Of a DNA stretch of 64,000 bases, positions 27,550-36,644 are shown in pieces. Under the pieces are notes generated by a model. The model worked only from the letters and a program-made list of their open reading frames with translations, did no database searches and was not told the origin of the DNA. The translations under genes and the position numbers were made by a program. Position 1 is the first letter of the stretch. Every line of letters starts with the position of its first letter. The stretch spans positions 30,543 through 94,542 of the forward strand of contig CAMPDW010000009.1 of the NCBI GenBank assembly GCA_946699565.1. The letters are read 5' to 3'. The stretch comes from an uncultured Commensalibacter sp. GTDB lineage: Bacteria; Pseudomonadota; Alphaproteobacteria; Acetobacterales; Acetobacteraceae.

Positions 27550-28700
27550 CAAAGGAAAGTAAAAGTTACTTTTTTAAATCATAGATCATTTATACAAACA
27601 GGATTAGCTATTCTATTAACATTGAATATTAATAATGTTTATGCTCAAAGAAAAAATAAGATATCAAAACTAAACCTTTGCGAAAAATAAATGCTAATCA
27701 TATTTTATCTAAGCGAAAATTAGGCTCTTTAAGAACTTCAGTTATTGATTTAGACTGTTTACCTATGGTAAAATATTACGAAAGTAATCCAAGAAATCGT
27801 AAAGCAATAATATCTTTGAATACGCGCAGTTATTGAAAATAATATTACCCTTTTCGATACTGTAAAAGTTTATAGACCATATATCAATGAGCAATATATT
27901 GGAGAGCTATTGACTTTTTTTGGTGTTCAAATTATAATTGTAATAAAATTTGGTTTTGGTGTTAAAAAACAAACCTACTGCTTTAAATAATAGGCCTAAT
28001 CATAATTCATAGAGCTATAGAAGATTTGTTAAAATAACTGTGTACTGATTATACTGTTATACTGATCACTAAATACAGATTGAATAAGTTCCTTACATAT
28101 AATGTAGGCACTTATCAAAGAATATAAAGTTTGCAATTGGAGTCTTTCAGAAGTGAATGAAACAACTATTCGATGTGCCTATAAAATTCTTCCTCATACT
28201 GCAATGCAAAGTGGATATGCAATCTGATAGCGTAAAGAATAAAAAACTAATATTCCCCTATATTGAAAGAGCTTAGAATTGGTTTTGTTCCTTATTGTCT
28301 TCTCGCCGTAGTTATTTTGACATCGTTATTAATTCAAATCAACGTTTTGATAAAATAGATTACCCCTATAACTTACCCCGTTTTACCCCAGAAACTCTTA
28401 TAAATAATCAATCATTAATTCAGGATTAGGCTAGAAAAAAAATACAACAGTAGCTCAATTACTCTTATCTTAACTATCAGCACAAGAAGAATGAATTGCT
28501 CCTATACCAAAAACAACACAATATCCACATCTTATAGAAAATTTTGGTAATTTCTATGTTAAGTTCTTAATGAATTAAATACATCTTTATCAAAAATTCA
28601 AATTTTTAGCGACAAAACTGATCCCTTACAAAAAGTCAATTGAATAAAACACAGGGATAAAGTTTCTTTCCTCAACAGCCTTTTAGGGTGATTTTATAAG
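27550..28700 (+). pseudogene. Aldo/keto reductase pseudogene with Tat-like signal, heavily eroded
   Basis: No frame stays open beyond a few dozen codons, but pieces in all three plus frames follow an aldo/keto reductase in order. These are a signal-like start (RSFIQTGLAILLTLNI, 27570 onward), RKLGSLRTSVIDLDCLPMV (about 27715), a FDTVKVYRPYINEQYIGELL-like stretch, IKFGFGVK (about 27944), SEVNETTIRCAYKILPHTAMQSGYA (about 28150-28220), ELRIGFVPYCLLAV (28267 onward) and YPYNLPRFTPETLINNQSLI (28360 onward). These match the AKR N-terminus, FDTAE-type, FGF and IGFVPYSPLG blocks. More than ten frameshifts or stops. Upstream, 27343-27378 holds a strong SD before a five-codon frame (MLSTY, stop), perhaps a related relic. 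Confidence 0.8.
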
Positions 28701-28881
28701 AATTTTAAATAAAACTTATCCACAAAAATGTAAGTAAGGCTGTTTTTAAATGATATATAAATATCTTAAAAACTATTTTTTATAATTATTTATCGTAAAT
28801 AACCCAACGTATTTTATAACCTACCCTTCAAACATCATTTCTTTGGGTTTAATAACTAAATTTTTATATAAAAACCTAGCT

Positions 28882-29727
28882 TTAATGTAATTTCAATTTA
28901 CCAAAATAATTTGCTCGAACAATCGCCATTTTATCATTAAATCCACGTTTTTTGGGTAAAAAATCCCAACAGTTGGAAGATTTTAAATCTCGTTGAGCTA
29001 AAAAAGCAGGTAAAATTAAAGATTTATATTGACGATCAATTCCATTATTCAATTTATTCTTGTAAAAATAATCAACTGCTTTTTCTTTAAGCATTTTTCT
29101 TATTTCACTAAGTGACGATGATGTAAAATCAATACCCTGTTCTGAACGCCGTCCATCAAACTGATTATATATTTCAATCGGCAATGGAAATCGTCCTTTT
29201 CTTAGAATACCAGGTAAATTTTTTGCTATATAAACAATTTCATAAGCGATACCTAAAGAAATAATTAAATCAACCTGTTCAGTTTTTTTTACCCTCAAAA
29301 TGGTAGCCATGATCTTTTGAATTTGTCCAGCTGTTCTATTCATAAGTGAATGCCAATGATTCCAATCTTTTATTCCATCCAACTCTTCTTCTCGAGCTTT
29401 AATAAGCGTTAAAAGTGAGTCTTCACTCAAAAAGTTATGCTTTAAAGAATCTTTTAAGTAAGGCTCAATTTCATGAGCCCGATCAGGTCGACCAGCCAAT
29501 AAATCCCTCCACCATTGTAAACGGATATAACCTGCCATTGGTCCCGCAACATTCCAAGAAGAAGATAAAGTAACAGCACGTGTTATTTCGTTATAGAAAG
29601 CCAATAACCGAAAATAATGTTCTCGATAGCTAGGTGCTATAAATAATGCACAGAAAAAACGATCAGGATCGGTATTTCTTACATAATGTCCACAAAAAGA
29701 GAGCAATTTAGAATTTTCTTTAATCAT
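28882..29727 (-). CDS. Squalene/phytoene synthase-family protein (NDUFAF6-like, probably non-catalytic)
   Basis: A 281-residue all-helical isoprenoid-synthase-fold protein. Visible family features are LFIAPSYREHYFRLLAFYNEI at the position of the first helix and GPMAGYIRLQWWRD (the family's RLQWW motif). IAYEIVYIAKNLPGILRKGRFPLP covers the second substrate region. The DxxxD magnesium motifs of true squalene and phytoene synthases are not present (NEITR and NLPGI stand there). This fits the NDUFAF6-like group often found in Alphaproteobacteria. In mitochondria that group acts in complex I assembly. The bacterial function is not established. It is a single gene, divergent from sodB. Confidence 0.8.
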   Translation of the reverse strand: MIKENSKLLSFCGHYVRNTDPDRFFCALFIAPSYREHYFRLLAFYNEITRAVTLSSSWNVAGPMAGYIRLQWWRDLLAGRPDRAHEIEPYLKDSLKHNFLSEDSLLTLIKAREEELDGIKDWNHWHSLMNRTAGQIQKIMATILRVKKTEQVDLIISLGIAYEIVYIAKNLPGILRKGRFPLPIEIYNQFDGRRSEQGIDFTSSSLSEIRKMLKEKAVDYFYKNKLNNGIDRQYKSLILPAFLAQRDLKSSNCWDFLPKKRGFNDKMAIVRANYFGKLKLH

Positions 29728-29879
29728 ATTTAAAAGATATATATACTTTTACTTAAGGGATAAAATAAAAATTATCATTTAATCTCTATAAAATTCTGCT
29801 TATTATCTATATAAGAGAATCAAGAACTAAAATAGTCTTATATAATTTTTTTAAATTTTTACAATATATCGAGGAACAC

Positions 29880-30488
29880 ATGTCTTTTGAATTACCACAA
29901 CTTCCTTTTCCTTATAATGCACTAGCACGTTTAGGTATGAGTGAAGAAACAATGCAGTTTCACCATGATAAACATCATCAGGCTTATGTAAATACACTTA
30001 ATGATCTTGTTAAAGCTAATCCAGCATTAGAAGGTAAAACACTGGAAGAACTCATCGTATTGGCAGCAAAAGATGAATCACTGACCCCTGTGCTTAATAA
30101 TGCTGGTCAACACTATAATCATTGCTTATTTTGGAATTCATTAAGCCAAGATGGTGGTTCAATGTCCCCAGTCTTTGAAGAAATAATCCATAATAACTTT
30201 GGTTCAGTTGATAATTTCAAAGCTGAATTCAAAAAAGCTGCGACAACTCAATTTGGATCAGGCTGGGCATGGTTGGTTTTAACAGCCGATAATAAATTAA
30301 TTATTACAAAAACTCCAAACGGTAAAAATCCTATTTCCGAAGGACAAGGAAAACCTTTATTAACAATTGATGTATGGGAACATGCTTATTATATTGACTT
30401 CCGCAATCGCCGTCCTGATTTTGTAGATAATTTCCTAAATAACCTTGCTAATTATGATTTTGCCGAAGCCCAAATAAACGCAAAATAA
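29880..30488 (+). CDS. sodB: Superoxide dismutase, iron type
   Basis: A 202-residue Fe/Mn SOD that dismutates superoxide in the cytoplasm. Metal ligands by family alignment are His28 (FHHDKHHQAY), His81 (NHCLFWNS), Asp164 and His168 (DVWEHAYY). The GSGWAWLV and YIDFRNRRPDFVDNF stretches fit the Fe-type branch. No signal peptide. SD GAGG lies 8 bp before the ATG. A bidirectional terminator follows and separates it from the convergent yajC gene. Metal preference (Fe or cambialistic) is inferred. Confidence 0.95.
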   Translation: MSFELPQLPFPYNALARLGMSEETMQFHHDKHHQAYVNTLNDLVKANPALEGKTLEELIVLAAKDESLTPVLNNAGQHYNHCLFWNSLSQDGGSMSPVFEEIIHNNFGSVDNFKAEFKKAATTQFGSGWAWLVLTADNKLIITKTPNGKNPISEGQGKPLLTIDVWEHAYYIDFRNRRPDFVDNFLNNLANYDFAEAQINAK

Positions 30489-30501
30489 TTAAAAAGTAAA
30501 A

Positions 30502-30528
30502 AAACCGACAAATTTATGTCGGTTTCTT
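30502..30528. terminator. Bidirectional terminator between sodB and yajC
   Basis: AAACCGACA (30502-30510), loop AATTTA, TGTCGGTTT (30517-30525) then TCTTCT; A-rich on the other side, so it can serve both convergent genes. Confidence 0.8.
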
Positions 30529-30529
30529 C

Positions 30530-30976
30530 TTATTCAGCTTTTACTACTTTATCAGATGTTTTATCTTCAATAACCTTCTTTTCTTTAACCTCTTTTTTAA
30601 TATTATTCTTTATTTTAGTTTGCTGATTATCAGTTTGAGCTTTACTTTCCAAAACAGTTGTTACTGTACTCCGTAAAACCATGACACGAATATTAGGGGC
30701 CATTTCCACTTCCATTTGATCAGAATCTTCCTGATTACGAACAATTTTACCTATAACCCCACCTGCCGTTACAATTTTATCACCGCGACGTAATGCCTTC
30801 ATTTTTTCACGAAGCTGTTTGGCTTTCTTTTGTTGAGGAAGAATAACGATAAAATAAAAAACAAGAAATATACCAATAAAAGGCAACAAACTCATAATCA
30901 TTGATACCCCACCGCCTCCGCCACCTGCACTTTGAGCGTAGGCAGGTGTTATCAAAAGATTCATTAAATTAATCAT
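30530..30976 (-). CDS. yajC: Preprotein translocase subunit YajC
   Basis: A 148-residue protein with one transmembrane helix (about residues 26-47, LLPFIGIFLVFYFIVILPQQKKAKQL). The conserved YajC domain follows (LRRGDKIVTAGGVIGKIV, then VMVLRSTVTTVL). The C-terminal tail is Lys/Glu rich. YajC associates with SecDF in the holotranslocon. In most Proteobacteria secD follows yajC directly, but here the terminator and sodB follow and no secDF is in the window. Divergent from the DUF815 ATPase gene, an arrangement seen in other Alphaproteobacteria. Confidence 0.95.
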   Translation of the reverse strand: MINLMNLLITPAYAQSAGGGGGGVSMIMSLLPFIGIFLVFYFIVILPQQKKAKQLREKMKALRRGDKIVTAGGVIGKIVRNQEDSDQMEVEMAPNIRVMVLRSTVTTVLESKAQTDNQQTKIKNNIKKEVKEKKVIEDKTSDKVVKAE

Positions 30977-31086
30977 TCAAACAATTTCCTATTCACATTA
31001 CGTATATTAATCATCTATTATAATAATTTTAATACACTATATAAAGTAACACGCCTACCATAAGATCCATTAAAACTGGAAAAAAA

Positions 31087-31944
31087 ATGAATCAATCCAT
31101 AATCCCGATTTTAGAACGTATTGCTACTTCCCTTGAAAAACTTGCACCATCTCAACCAAAAATTGAAAATATTGATCAAGATAATTGTTTTATCTGGTCA
31201 GCACAGGATCATACATTAACTGCTATTCAGGACATGCCCTTTATTGATTACTATCTTTTACAAGGCATAGAAAATCAAAAGGAAATCTTATTTCATAATA
31301 CCTTTTATTTCGCGAGGAACCTTCCTGCTAATAATGTTTTGTTATGGGGTGCAAGAGGAATGGGAAAATCCTCACTAATTAAATCAGTTTATAATGAAGT
31401 GAATAAAAAAATCTCGGAGTATTATCGGTCTTTAAAAATTATAGAGATCCTTAGGGATGATATCTATTCTTTACCTATTCTTTTACGTTTATTAAAACCT
31501 TTACCTTATCGATTTATTATTTTTTCAGATGATCTTTCCTTTGAATCAGAAGATCGTGATTATAAAGCACTTAAATCCGTATTGGACGGTGGTATTGCTG
31601 GACGTCCAGAGAATGTATTATTTTATGCAACCAGCAACCGCAGGCATTTAATGCCACGAAATATGATTGAAAATGAATCTTCTTCTGCTATTAACCCCTC
31701 TGAAGCCATTGAAGAGAAAGTTTCGCTTTCAGATCGATTTGGCTTATGGATTGGTTTTCATAATTGTTCGAAAGATTTATATGACACAATCGTGATCGAA
31801 TATGCCAAAGCAAGAAAACTTCCGATTTCAAACGAAAATCTTATTACACAAGCAAATGAATGGTCCGTAACACGAGGAGCCAGAAATGGACGTGTCGCTT
31901 GGCAATTTATAGAAGATCTAACTGCAAAATTAATAAATACGTAA
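31087..31944 (+). CDS. DUF815-family AAA+ ATP-binding protein
   Basis: A 285-residue P-loop protein of the DUF815 family. Walker A is GARGMGKSS at 88-96 and the Walker B-like strand is RFIIFSDDLSFE (141-152). Sensor-like YATSNRRHLMPR follows, and a C-terminal lid has TRGARNGRVAWQFIEDL. ATP binding is well supported; the biological role of the family is not known. Divergent from yajC. The A-rich 5' leader gives no strong Shine-Dalgarno sequence. Confidence 0.9.
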   Translation: MNQSIIPILERIATSLEKLAPSQPKIENIDQDNCFIWSAQDHTLTAIQDMPFIDYYLLQGIENQKEILFHNTFYFARNLPANNVLLWGARGMGKSSLIKSVYNEVNKKISEYYRSLKIIEILRDDIYSLPILLRLLKPLPYRFIIFSDDLSFESEDRDYKALKSVLDGGIAGRPENVLFYATSNRRHLMPRNMIENESSSAINPSEAIEEKVSLSDRFGLWIGFHNCSKDLYDTIVIEYAKARKLPISNENLITQANEWSVTRGARNGRVAWQFIEDLTAKLINT

Positions 31945-32096
31945 AAATTTATTAAATTTTATAACAGTAAAATACCGATACTAATCAAATAATTAATAGA
32001 TCATTATATCAATATAATATTGACAGTTTTTTATAACGAAATTATTAACAATTACTATTGTTATATTTAATAACCTTTTTATAAAGCTTTTAGACA

Positions 32097-33122
32097 ATGA
32101 ATAATATTAAAAATTTTACATTTAACCAACAAAAAAATTACAAAATTGCAGTGGTTATTCCTTGTTACAAAGTTGCAAAACACATTTTAACAGTTATTAA
32201 ACAACTTGATCAATCTATTTCCATGATCTATATCATTGATGATCAATGCCCAGAACATTCAGGAAAAATTGTTTTAGAGAAATTTGCTGATAATCCAAAA
32301 ATAAAAGTTATATTCCATCCAAAAAATCAAGGTGTCGGTGGAGCAATTCTTACTGGATACAAAGCTGCTTTTGAAGATCAGATCGATATAATTATCAAAA
32401 TTGATGGGGATGGACAAATGGATTCAAATTTAATTCCTTCATTCATTCTACCTATAATCCAAAATAAAGCAGATTATACTAAAGGAAATCGTTTCTTTTA
32501 TTTAGAAAGTTTATATAAAATGCCTAAATTAAGAATATTTGGCAATGCTATCCTTTCTCTCATGAGTAAATTATCCACAGGATATTGGAATTGCTTCGAT
32601 CCAACAAATGGTTATACTGCAATTCGTGGAAATATTATTCCATACCTTCCTTTCAATAAAATAAGTAAACGTTATTTTTTCGAAAGCGATATGTTATTTC
32701 GTTTAAATATCATACGTGCTGTTGTTATAGATATTCCTATGGATTCAAAATATGAAGATGAAACAAGTCAATTAAAAATAAAAAAAATTATTCCAGAATT
32801 TATTTTAAAACATAGTATAAATTTTATAAAAAGAATATTTTATAATTATTATCTAAGAGATGTGAGTATTGCCTCTATTGAACTTCCTTTAGGAATAATA
32901 TTATTTATATTTGGCATTAGTTTCGGCCTAATTCATTGGAAAGAAAGTATCGTTTCTCATCACCTTTCTTCTTCAGGAACAGTTATGTTAGCTGCCCTTT
33001 CGATTTTAACAAGTCTACAGTTTATTTTATCTTTCTTATCTATAGATATAAATTCAACGCCAAAATATGTTTTACAACGTCAGTCTGATATTAAATTAAA
33101 CCATTTCAAAGACAAATCCTAA
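32097..33122 (+). CDS. Membrane-anchored GT2 glycosyltransferase (GtrB/DPM1-like)
   Basis: A 341-residue enzyme. The GT-A domain (about 17-245) has AVVIPCYKVAKHI at its start, the nucleotide-site IIDDQCPEHS and the metal-binding KIDGDGQMD (Asp103/Asp105). Two C-terminal membrane helices (about 262-281 and 294-316) follow. This is the layout of polyprenyl-phosphate glycosyltransferases such as GtrB, which load undecaprenyl phosphate with a single sugar at the cytoplasmic face. It overlaps the start of the small flippase-like gene by one base (TAATG at 33120-33124), so the pair is translationally coupled. The sugar is unknown. Confidence 0.88.
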   Translation: MNNIKNFTFNQQKNYKIAVVIPCYKVAKHILTVIKQLDQSISMIYIIDDQCPEHSGKIVLEKFADNPKIKVIFHPKNQGVGGAILTGYKAAFEDQIDIIIKIDGDGQMDSNLIPSFILPIIQNKADYTKGNRFFYLESLYKMPKLRIFGNAILSLMSKLSTGYWNCFDPTNGYTAIRGNIIPYLPFNKISKRYFFESDMLFRLNIIRAVVIDIPMDSKYEDETSQLKIKKIIPEFILKHSINFIKRIFYNYYLRDVSIASIELPLGIILFIFGISFGLIHWKESIVSHHLSSSGTVMLAALSILTSLQFILSFLSIDINSTPKYVLQRQSDIKLNHFKDKS

Positions 33123-33469
33123 TGTTACAAATTTATATTGCTGTTTTATGTGTTATAGGTATTGCTACAGGTCAAATTTTATTTAAGAAAAGTGCTGAAA
33201 ATTTTCACACTAGTGGAAATATATACGATATACCAGCATTATCAATTTTATCAGTTGCACTTTGTTTATATGCTGTTACTACATTAGGTTGGGTTTGGGT
33301 TTTACAAAAAAGTAATTTAAATAAAATTTACCCTTTAATGGCATTATCCTTTATTCTTGTTCCTATCGCAAGCCATTTTATTTTACATGAAAATTTCAAT
33401 AAGCAATATTTTATAGGGATTATATTTATCATAATCGGAATTTTGATTACTTTAAATTCTAAAATTTAA
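33122..33469 (+). CDS. Small EamA/DMT-superfamily membrane protein, probable lipid-linked sugar flippase
   Basis: A 115-residue protein with four predicted helices. The first contains IGIATGQILFKKSAE, and the third to fourth read LNKIYPLMALSFILVPIASHFILHE, the SMR/EamA half-transporter pattern (as in ArnE/ArnF). One-base overlap with the GT2 gene and 22 bp before the DUF2142 gene. Position and size suggest it flips the polyprenyl-phosphate sugar made by the GT2 enzyme, taking the place GtrA has in Gtr systems. Multidrug export is the alternative for the family, but the context disfavours it. Confidence 0.8.
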   Translation: MLQIYIAVLCVIGIATGQILFKKSAENFHTSGNIYDIPALSILSVALCLYAVTTLGWVWVLQKSNLNKIYPLMALSFILVPIASHFILHENFNKQYFIGIIFIIIGILITLNSKI

Positions 33470-33491
33470 TTTTTAAATTATATAATCAACA

Positions 33492-34886
33492 ATGCTTTTA
33501 ATACAAACTTATTACTATTTCATTAAAAACCAAATAAAATCAATTAACCATTTAATTTGGTTTTATATCTTTGGCATTGGACTTTACAGCTTAACTTTTG
33601 CATATATTGTTTCACCTCCTCGTGGTGTCGATGAAATAGCCCATTTTTTTCGAGCCCTACAAGTTTCACAAGGCAATTTTACACCTACTTATTATAAGTA
33701 TAACAGTTTAGGTGGAGAACTAGATGCAAAAATGACCTATTATGTTTCCACTATGTTTACTAATGGACATAGAATGACTTATGACGAAAAACAAAATTTT
33801 ATCAACGGATTGAATCAACTCTCACAAAATAAAACAACTAAAGAAATTTTCAGCTCGTCTGCATCTTATTCACCTGTTATGTATATTCCATCAGCAACGG
33901 GTTTATTCTTTGCCAAACTTTTTCACGGCAATGTAGATACACGTTATTTTGCGGGACGACTTGGAAATGTAATTTGTTATGTTTTGTTGCTTTCCGTAAT
34001 TATTCTTGTTTTACCAGTTGGAAAATATTCTACCCTTATTTTACTTTCTACACCAACTAGCTTACAAATGGTTGGATCATATAATGCTGATACTTTTGCT
34101 AATCTCATTGTTATTCTTTTTGTAGCTAGTTGTTTACGATGCCAAGAAATTACAACCCAAAGTGATTCCTATCAATGGAAAATAACTATTTGTATCCTAG
34201 CAATCCTTCTAGGATTATTAAAAATAACCTATTGTTTTCTAAGTTTATTTAGTCTATTAGTACCTATTTATTTATTTAAAAATAAAAAAAACCCCTTCCT
34301 TTTTTATTTTTGTGTTATTTTACTTAGCATCATACCCGCCTATATTTGGAATAAACTTTATCCTTTTGACCCAGGTCTTTTTTTTCACCAACAAAATGAC
34401 CCCTCTTTCGCAATCCATATTTTATTAATTCATCCTTTACATGTATTATATCTTATTTTCCACACTCTTAACCTAGAATTTTACAATTGGTATCTAGAAA
34501 TTTATGGCAGATTTTGTAATCAATCTCTTTTTAATATCTCCGATTTATCAATAAATTTTTTAATTATCCTTTTTCTTTCTATTCTCTTAGATAAGAAAAA
34601 AAACTTTTCATATTTTACCCCTTTATTATGTTTTATAATAAGTATTGGATATACACTTATAGTTTTTCTTGCTTTTTATATTAATTTTTCTCCTATAGTT
34701 AGCAATACAATTTTAGGGCTACAGGGACGTTATTTTATCATTGCTATTATACCAATTACGTTAAGTTTATTTTATGTTCTACCACAAAAACTCGCCTATG
34801 AAAAATTATTACCTATTATCCTTGTCTTAAATTTTCTATGTCTTACACATGTTATTATGAAAGCTTTTTTAATTATAACAAATTAA
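33492..34886 (+). CDS. DUF2142 polytopic membrane protein (GT-C-like), copy 1
   Basis: A 464-residue protein with about ten or more hydrophobic helices. The first luminal loop contains SPPRGVDEIAHFFRALQVSQG, the DUF2142 hallmark (acidic D-E then H-F-R). Acidic residues in this loop are typical of GT-C glycosyltransferases, and DUF2142 is placed in the GT-C clan. In this operon it would transfer a sugar from undecaprenyl phosphate to a periplasmic acceptor such as O-antigen or a surface glycan. The next gene is a paralogue of similar length. Function inferred from fold and context. Confidence 0.82.
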   Translation: MLLIQTYYYFIKNQIKSINHLIWFYIFGIGLYSLTFAYIVSPPRGVDEIAHFFRALQVSQGNFTPTYYKYNSLGGELDAKMTYYVSTMFTNGHRMTYDEKQNFINGLNQLSQNKTTKEIFSSSASYSPVMYIPSATGLFFAKLFHGNVDTRYFAGRLGNVICYVLLLSVIILVLPVGKYSTLILLSTPTSLQMVGSYNADTFANLIVILFVASCLRCQEITTQSDSYQWKITICILAILLGLLKITYCFLSLFSLLVPIYLFKNKKNPFLFYFCVILLSIIPAYIWNKLYPFDPGLFFHQQNDPSFAIHILLIHPLHVLYLIFHTLNLEFYNWYLEIYGRFCNQSLFNISDLSINFLIILFLSILLDKKKNFSYFTPLLCFIISIGYTLIVFLAFYINFSPIVSNTILGLQGRYFIIAIIPITLSLFYVLPQKLAYEKLLPIILVLNFLCLTHVIMKAFLIITN

Positions 34887-35192
34887 GCTATATCTGATTA
34901 ATTAACTAATTTTGTAAAATACTATTTTTAAAGATTTTATATAAAATTTTAAATTAAAATAACTTAACTAAAACCACAATTTAAATAAATTATTAAATAA
35001 TAATATGAAATTATGATTTGCTCTTTTTAATTGATTATTTTTTATATAAACTATCATTAATTAAACGTAATTTTATAACATATTTTTTGTTTACCTCTTT
35101 TTTATTCATTAATTTTACCTTCTTTGCTTTTATACTTAACATTATTAAAATATTTTTTATAATAATTCGTAATAAAAAATTCATTTAATCCT
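34887..35192. other. AT-rich spacer between the two DUF2142 genes
   Basis: About 306 bp, extremely AT-rich, with stops in every frame. No hairpin strong enough to call and no gene remnant recognised. It may hold a promoter for the second copy. Confidence 0.5.
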
Positions 35193-36596
35193 ATGCAATT
35201 TATACAATCCTACTACCAATTCCTTAAAAGCCAAATTAAATTAATTAATCTTCCAATCTGGTTTTATATTTTTGGAGTAAGCCTTTATAGTATTGTTTTC
35301 GCTTTTATTACATCCCCACCCCATGGTTTAGATGAAGGATTTCACTTTTTTCGAGCCTTACAGATTTCCCAAGGTGACTTACTCCCATCACGGTATAACG
35401 ATAATACCTTGGGAGGTAATCTTGATGCAAAAATGACTTATTATATTTCAAATATGTTTATCAATGGAAGCAAACTAACTTTTACAGAAAAACAAAAATA
35501 TGTCGAAGATTTAAACCAGCTTCCCAAACAAAAAACAATAAAAGAAATATTTACACCCTCAGCATCTTATTCACCCGTAATGTATATTCCCTCTGCAACG
35601 AGTCTATTTCTAGCGAGAAAATTAAATTTAAATGCAGATACATGTTATTTCTCAGGAAGACTAGCTGGTGTAATTGCCTATTTCTTATTACTATCAATTA
35701 TTATAATGATGCTGCCCATAGGCAAATATTTTACCCTTTTATTTCTTACCACCCCTGCGACTTTGCAAATCGTGGCATCATATAATGCTGATGGTTTTAC
35801 AAATATATATACATTACTATTTATAACCTGTTGTTTAAAAAGCCAAGATATTCAACCTACCTATAATAACTTTAAAACCATTATCCTTATACTCGCAATC
35901 ATCTTAGGATTTTTAAAAATCACTTATTGTTTCTTCAGTTTATTTTGCCTTTTTATTCCCTATACTCATTTTAAATCTAAAAAAAATTATGTTCTTTTTT
36001 GTATTTCAACAATTTTATTAAGTATTACACCAGCAATTATTTGGAATAGTCTTTATCCTTTTAATCCTGGACAATTTTTCCACCAACAAAATAACCCATC
36101 TTTAGCCTTACATTCTTTATTAACCCAACCATTTCATGTTTTAAAACTTATTATACGTACTACTCATCATTCTTTCAAAAACTGGTATTTAGAAATTTAT
36201 GGAAGATTGGCAAATAAAAACGAAATATTAAAAGATCTTTTCTTTGTCAAAGATTTCTCAATTAGTTTTTTAGCAATTCTTTTTTTATTAATCTTATTCG
36301 AACCCAAAAAACAGCGTTCCTATTATAAAATGGCGATCTGTTTTTTAATAGGAACAGGATATGCGTTATTATTAATATTAGCCTTTTATATTAATTATTC
36401 TCCAATAGACAGTTCAATTATAAAAGGGATCCAAGGACGCTATTTTATTTTATCAATTTTGATATTCTTTTATGGTTTATATTATGTTTTACCAAGCAAA
36501 TTTAATTATAAACAATTTTTGCCCGTTTTATTAATTCTTAATTTTTTATGTATTACTTATGAAGTTATGAAAGCCTATGTCATTATTACCAATTAA
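35193..36596 (+). CDS. DUF2142 polytopic membrane protein (GT-C-like), copy 2
   Basis: A 467-residue paralogue of the preceding gene, aligned end to end. Matching blocks include SPPHGLDEGFHFFRALQISQG against SPPRGVDEIAHFFRALQVSQG, then GGNLDAKMTYYISNMF, SASYSPVMYIPSAT, FLKITYCFFSLF, IWNSLYPFNPGQFFHQQN, NWYLEIYGR and GIQGRYFI. The central part (after IYGR) has an insertion and is less alike. It is the last gene of the glycan operon and ends at a hairpin shared with the convergent serS. It may add a second sugar, or use a different acceptor from copy 1. Confidence 0.82.
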   Translation: MQFIQSYYQFLKSQIKLINLPIWFYIFGVSLYSIVFAFITSPPHGLDEGFHFFRALQISQGDLLPSRYNDNTLGGNLDAKMTYYISNMFINGSKLTFTEKQKYVEDLNQLPKQKTIKEIFTPSASYSPVMYIPSATSLFLARKLNLNADTCYFSGRLAGVIAYFLLLSIIIMMLPIGKYFTLLFLTTPATLQIVASYNADGFTNIYTLLFITCCLKSQDIQPTYNNFKTIILILAIILGFLKITYCFFSLFCLFIPYTHFKSKKNYVLFCISTILLSITPAIIWNSLYPFNPGQFFHQQNNPSLALHSLLTQPFHVLKLIIRTTHHSFKNWYLEIYGRLANKNEILKDLFFVKDFSISFLAILFLLILFEPKKQRSYYKMAICFLIGTGYALLLILAFYINYSPIDSSIIKGIQGRYFILSILIFFYGLYYVLPSKFNYKQFLPVLLILNFLCITYEVMKAYVIITN

Positions 36597-36603
36597 TATT
36601 TAA

Positions 36604-36636
36604 CAAAAAAAGGAGGCATAATGCCCTCTTTTTTTT
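36604..36636. terminator. Terminator between DUF2142 copy 2 and serS
   Basis: A-run, GGAGGCAT, one-base loop, ATGCCCTC, T-run (about 36604-36636), with one bulged C. A and T runs on both sides suit bidirectional termination of the convergent genes. Confidence 0.7.
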
Positions 36637-36644
36637 AAACCTAA

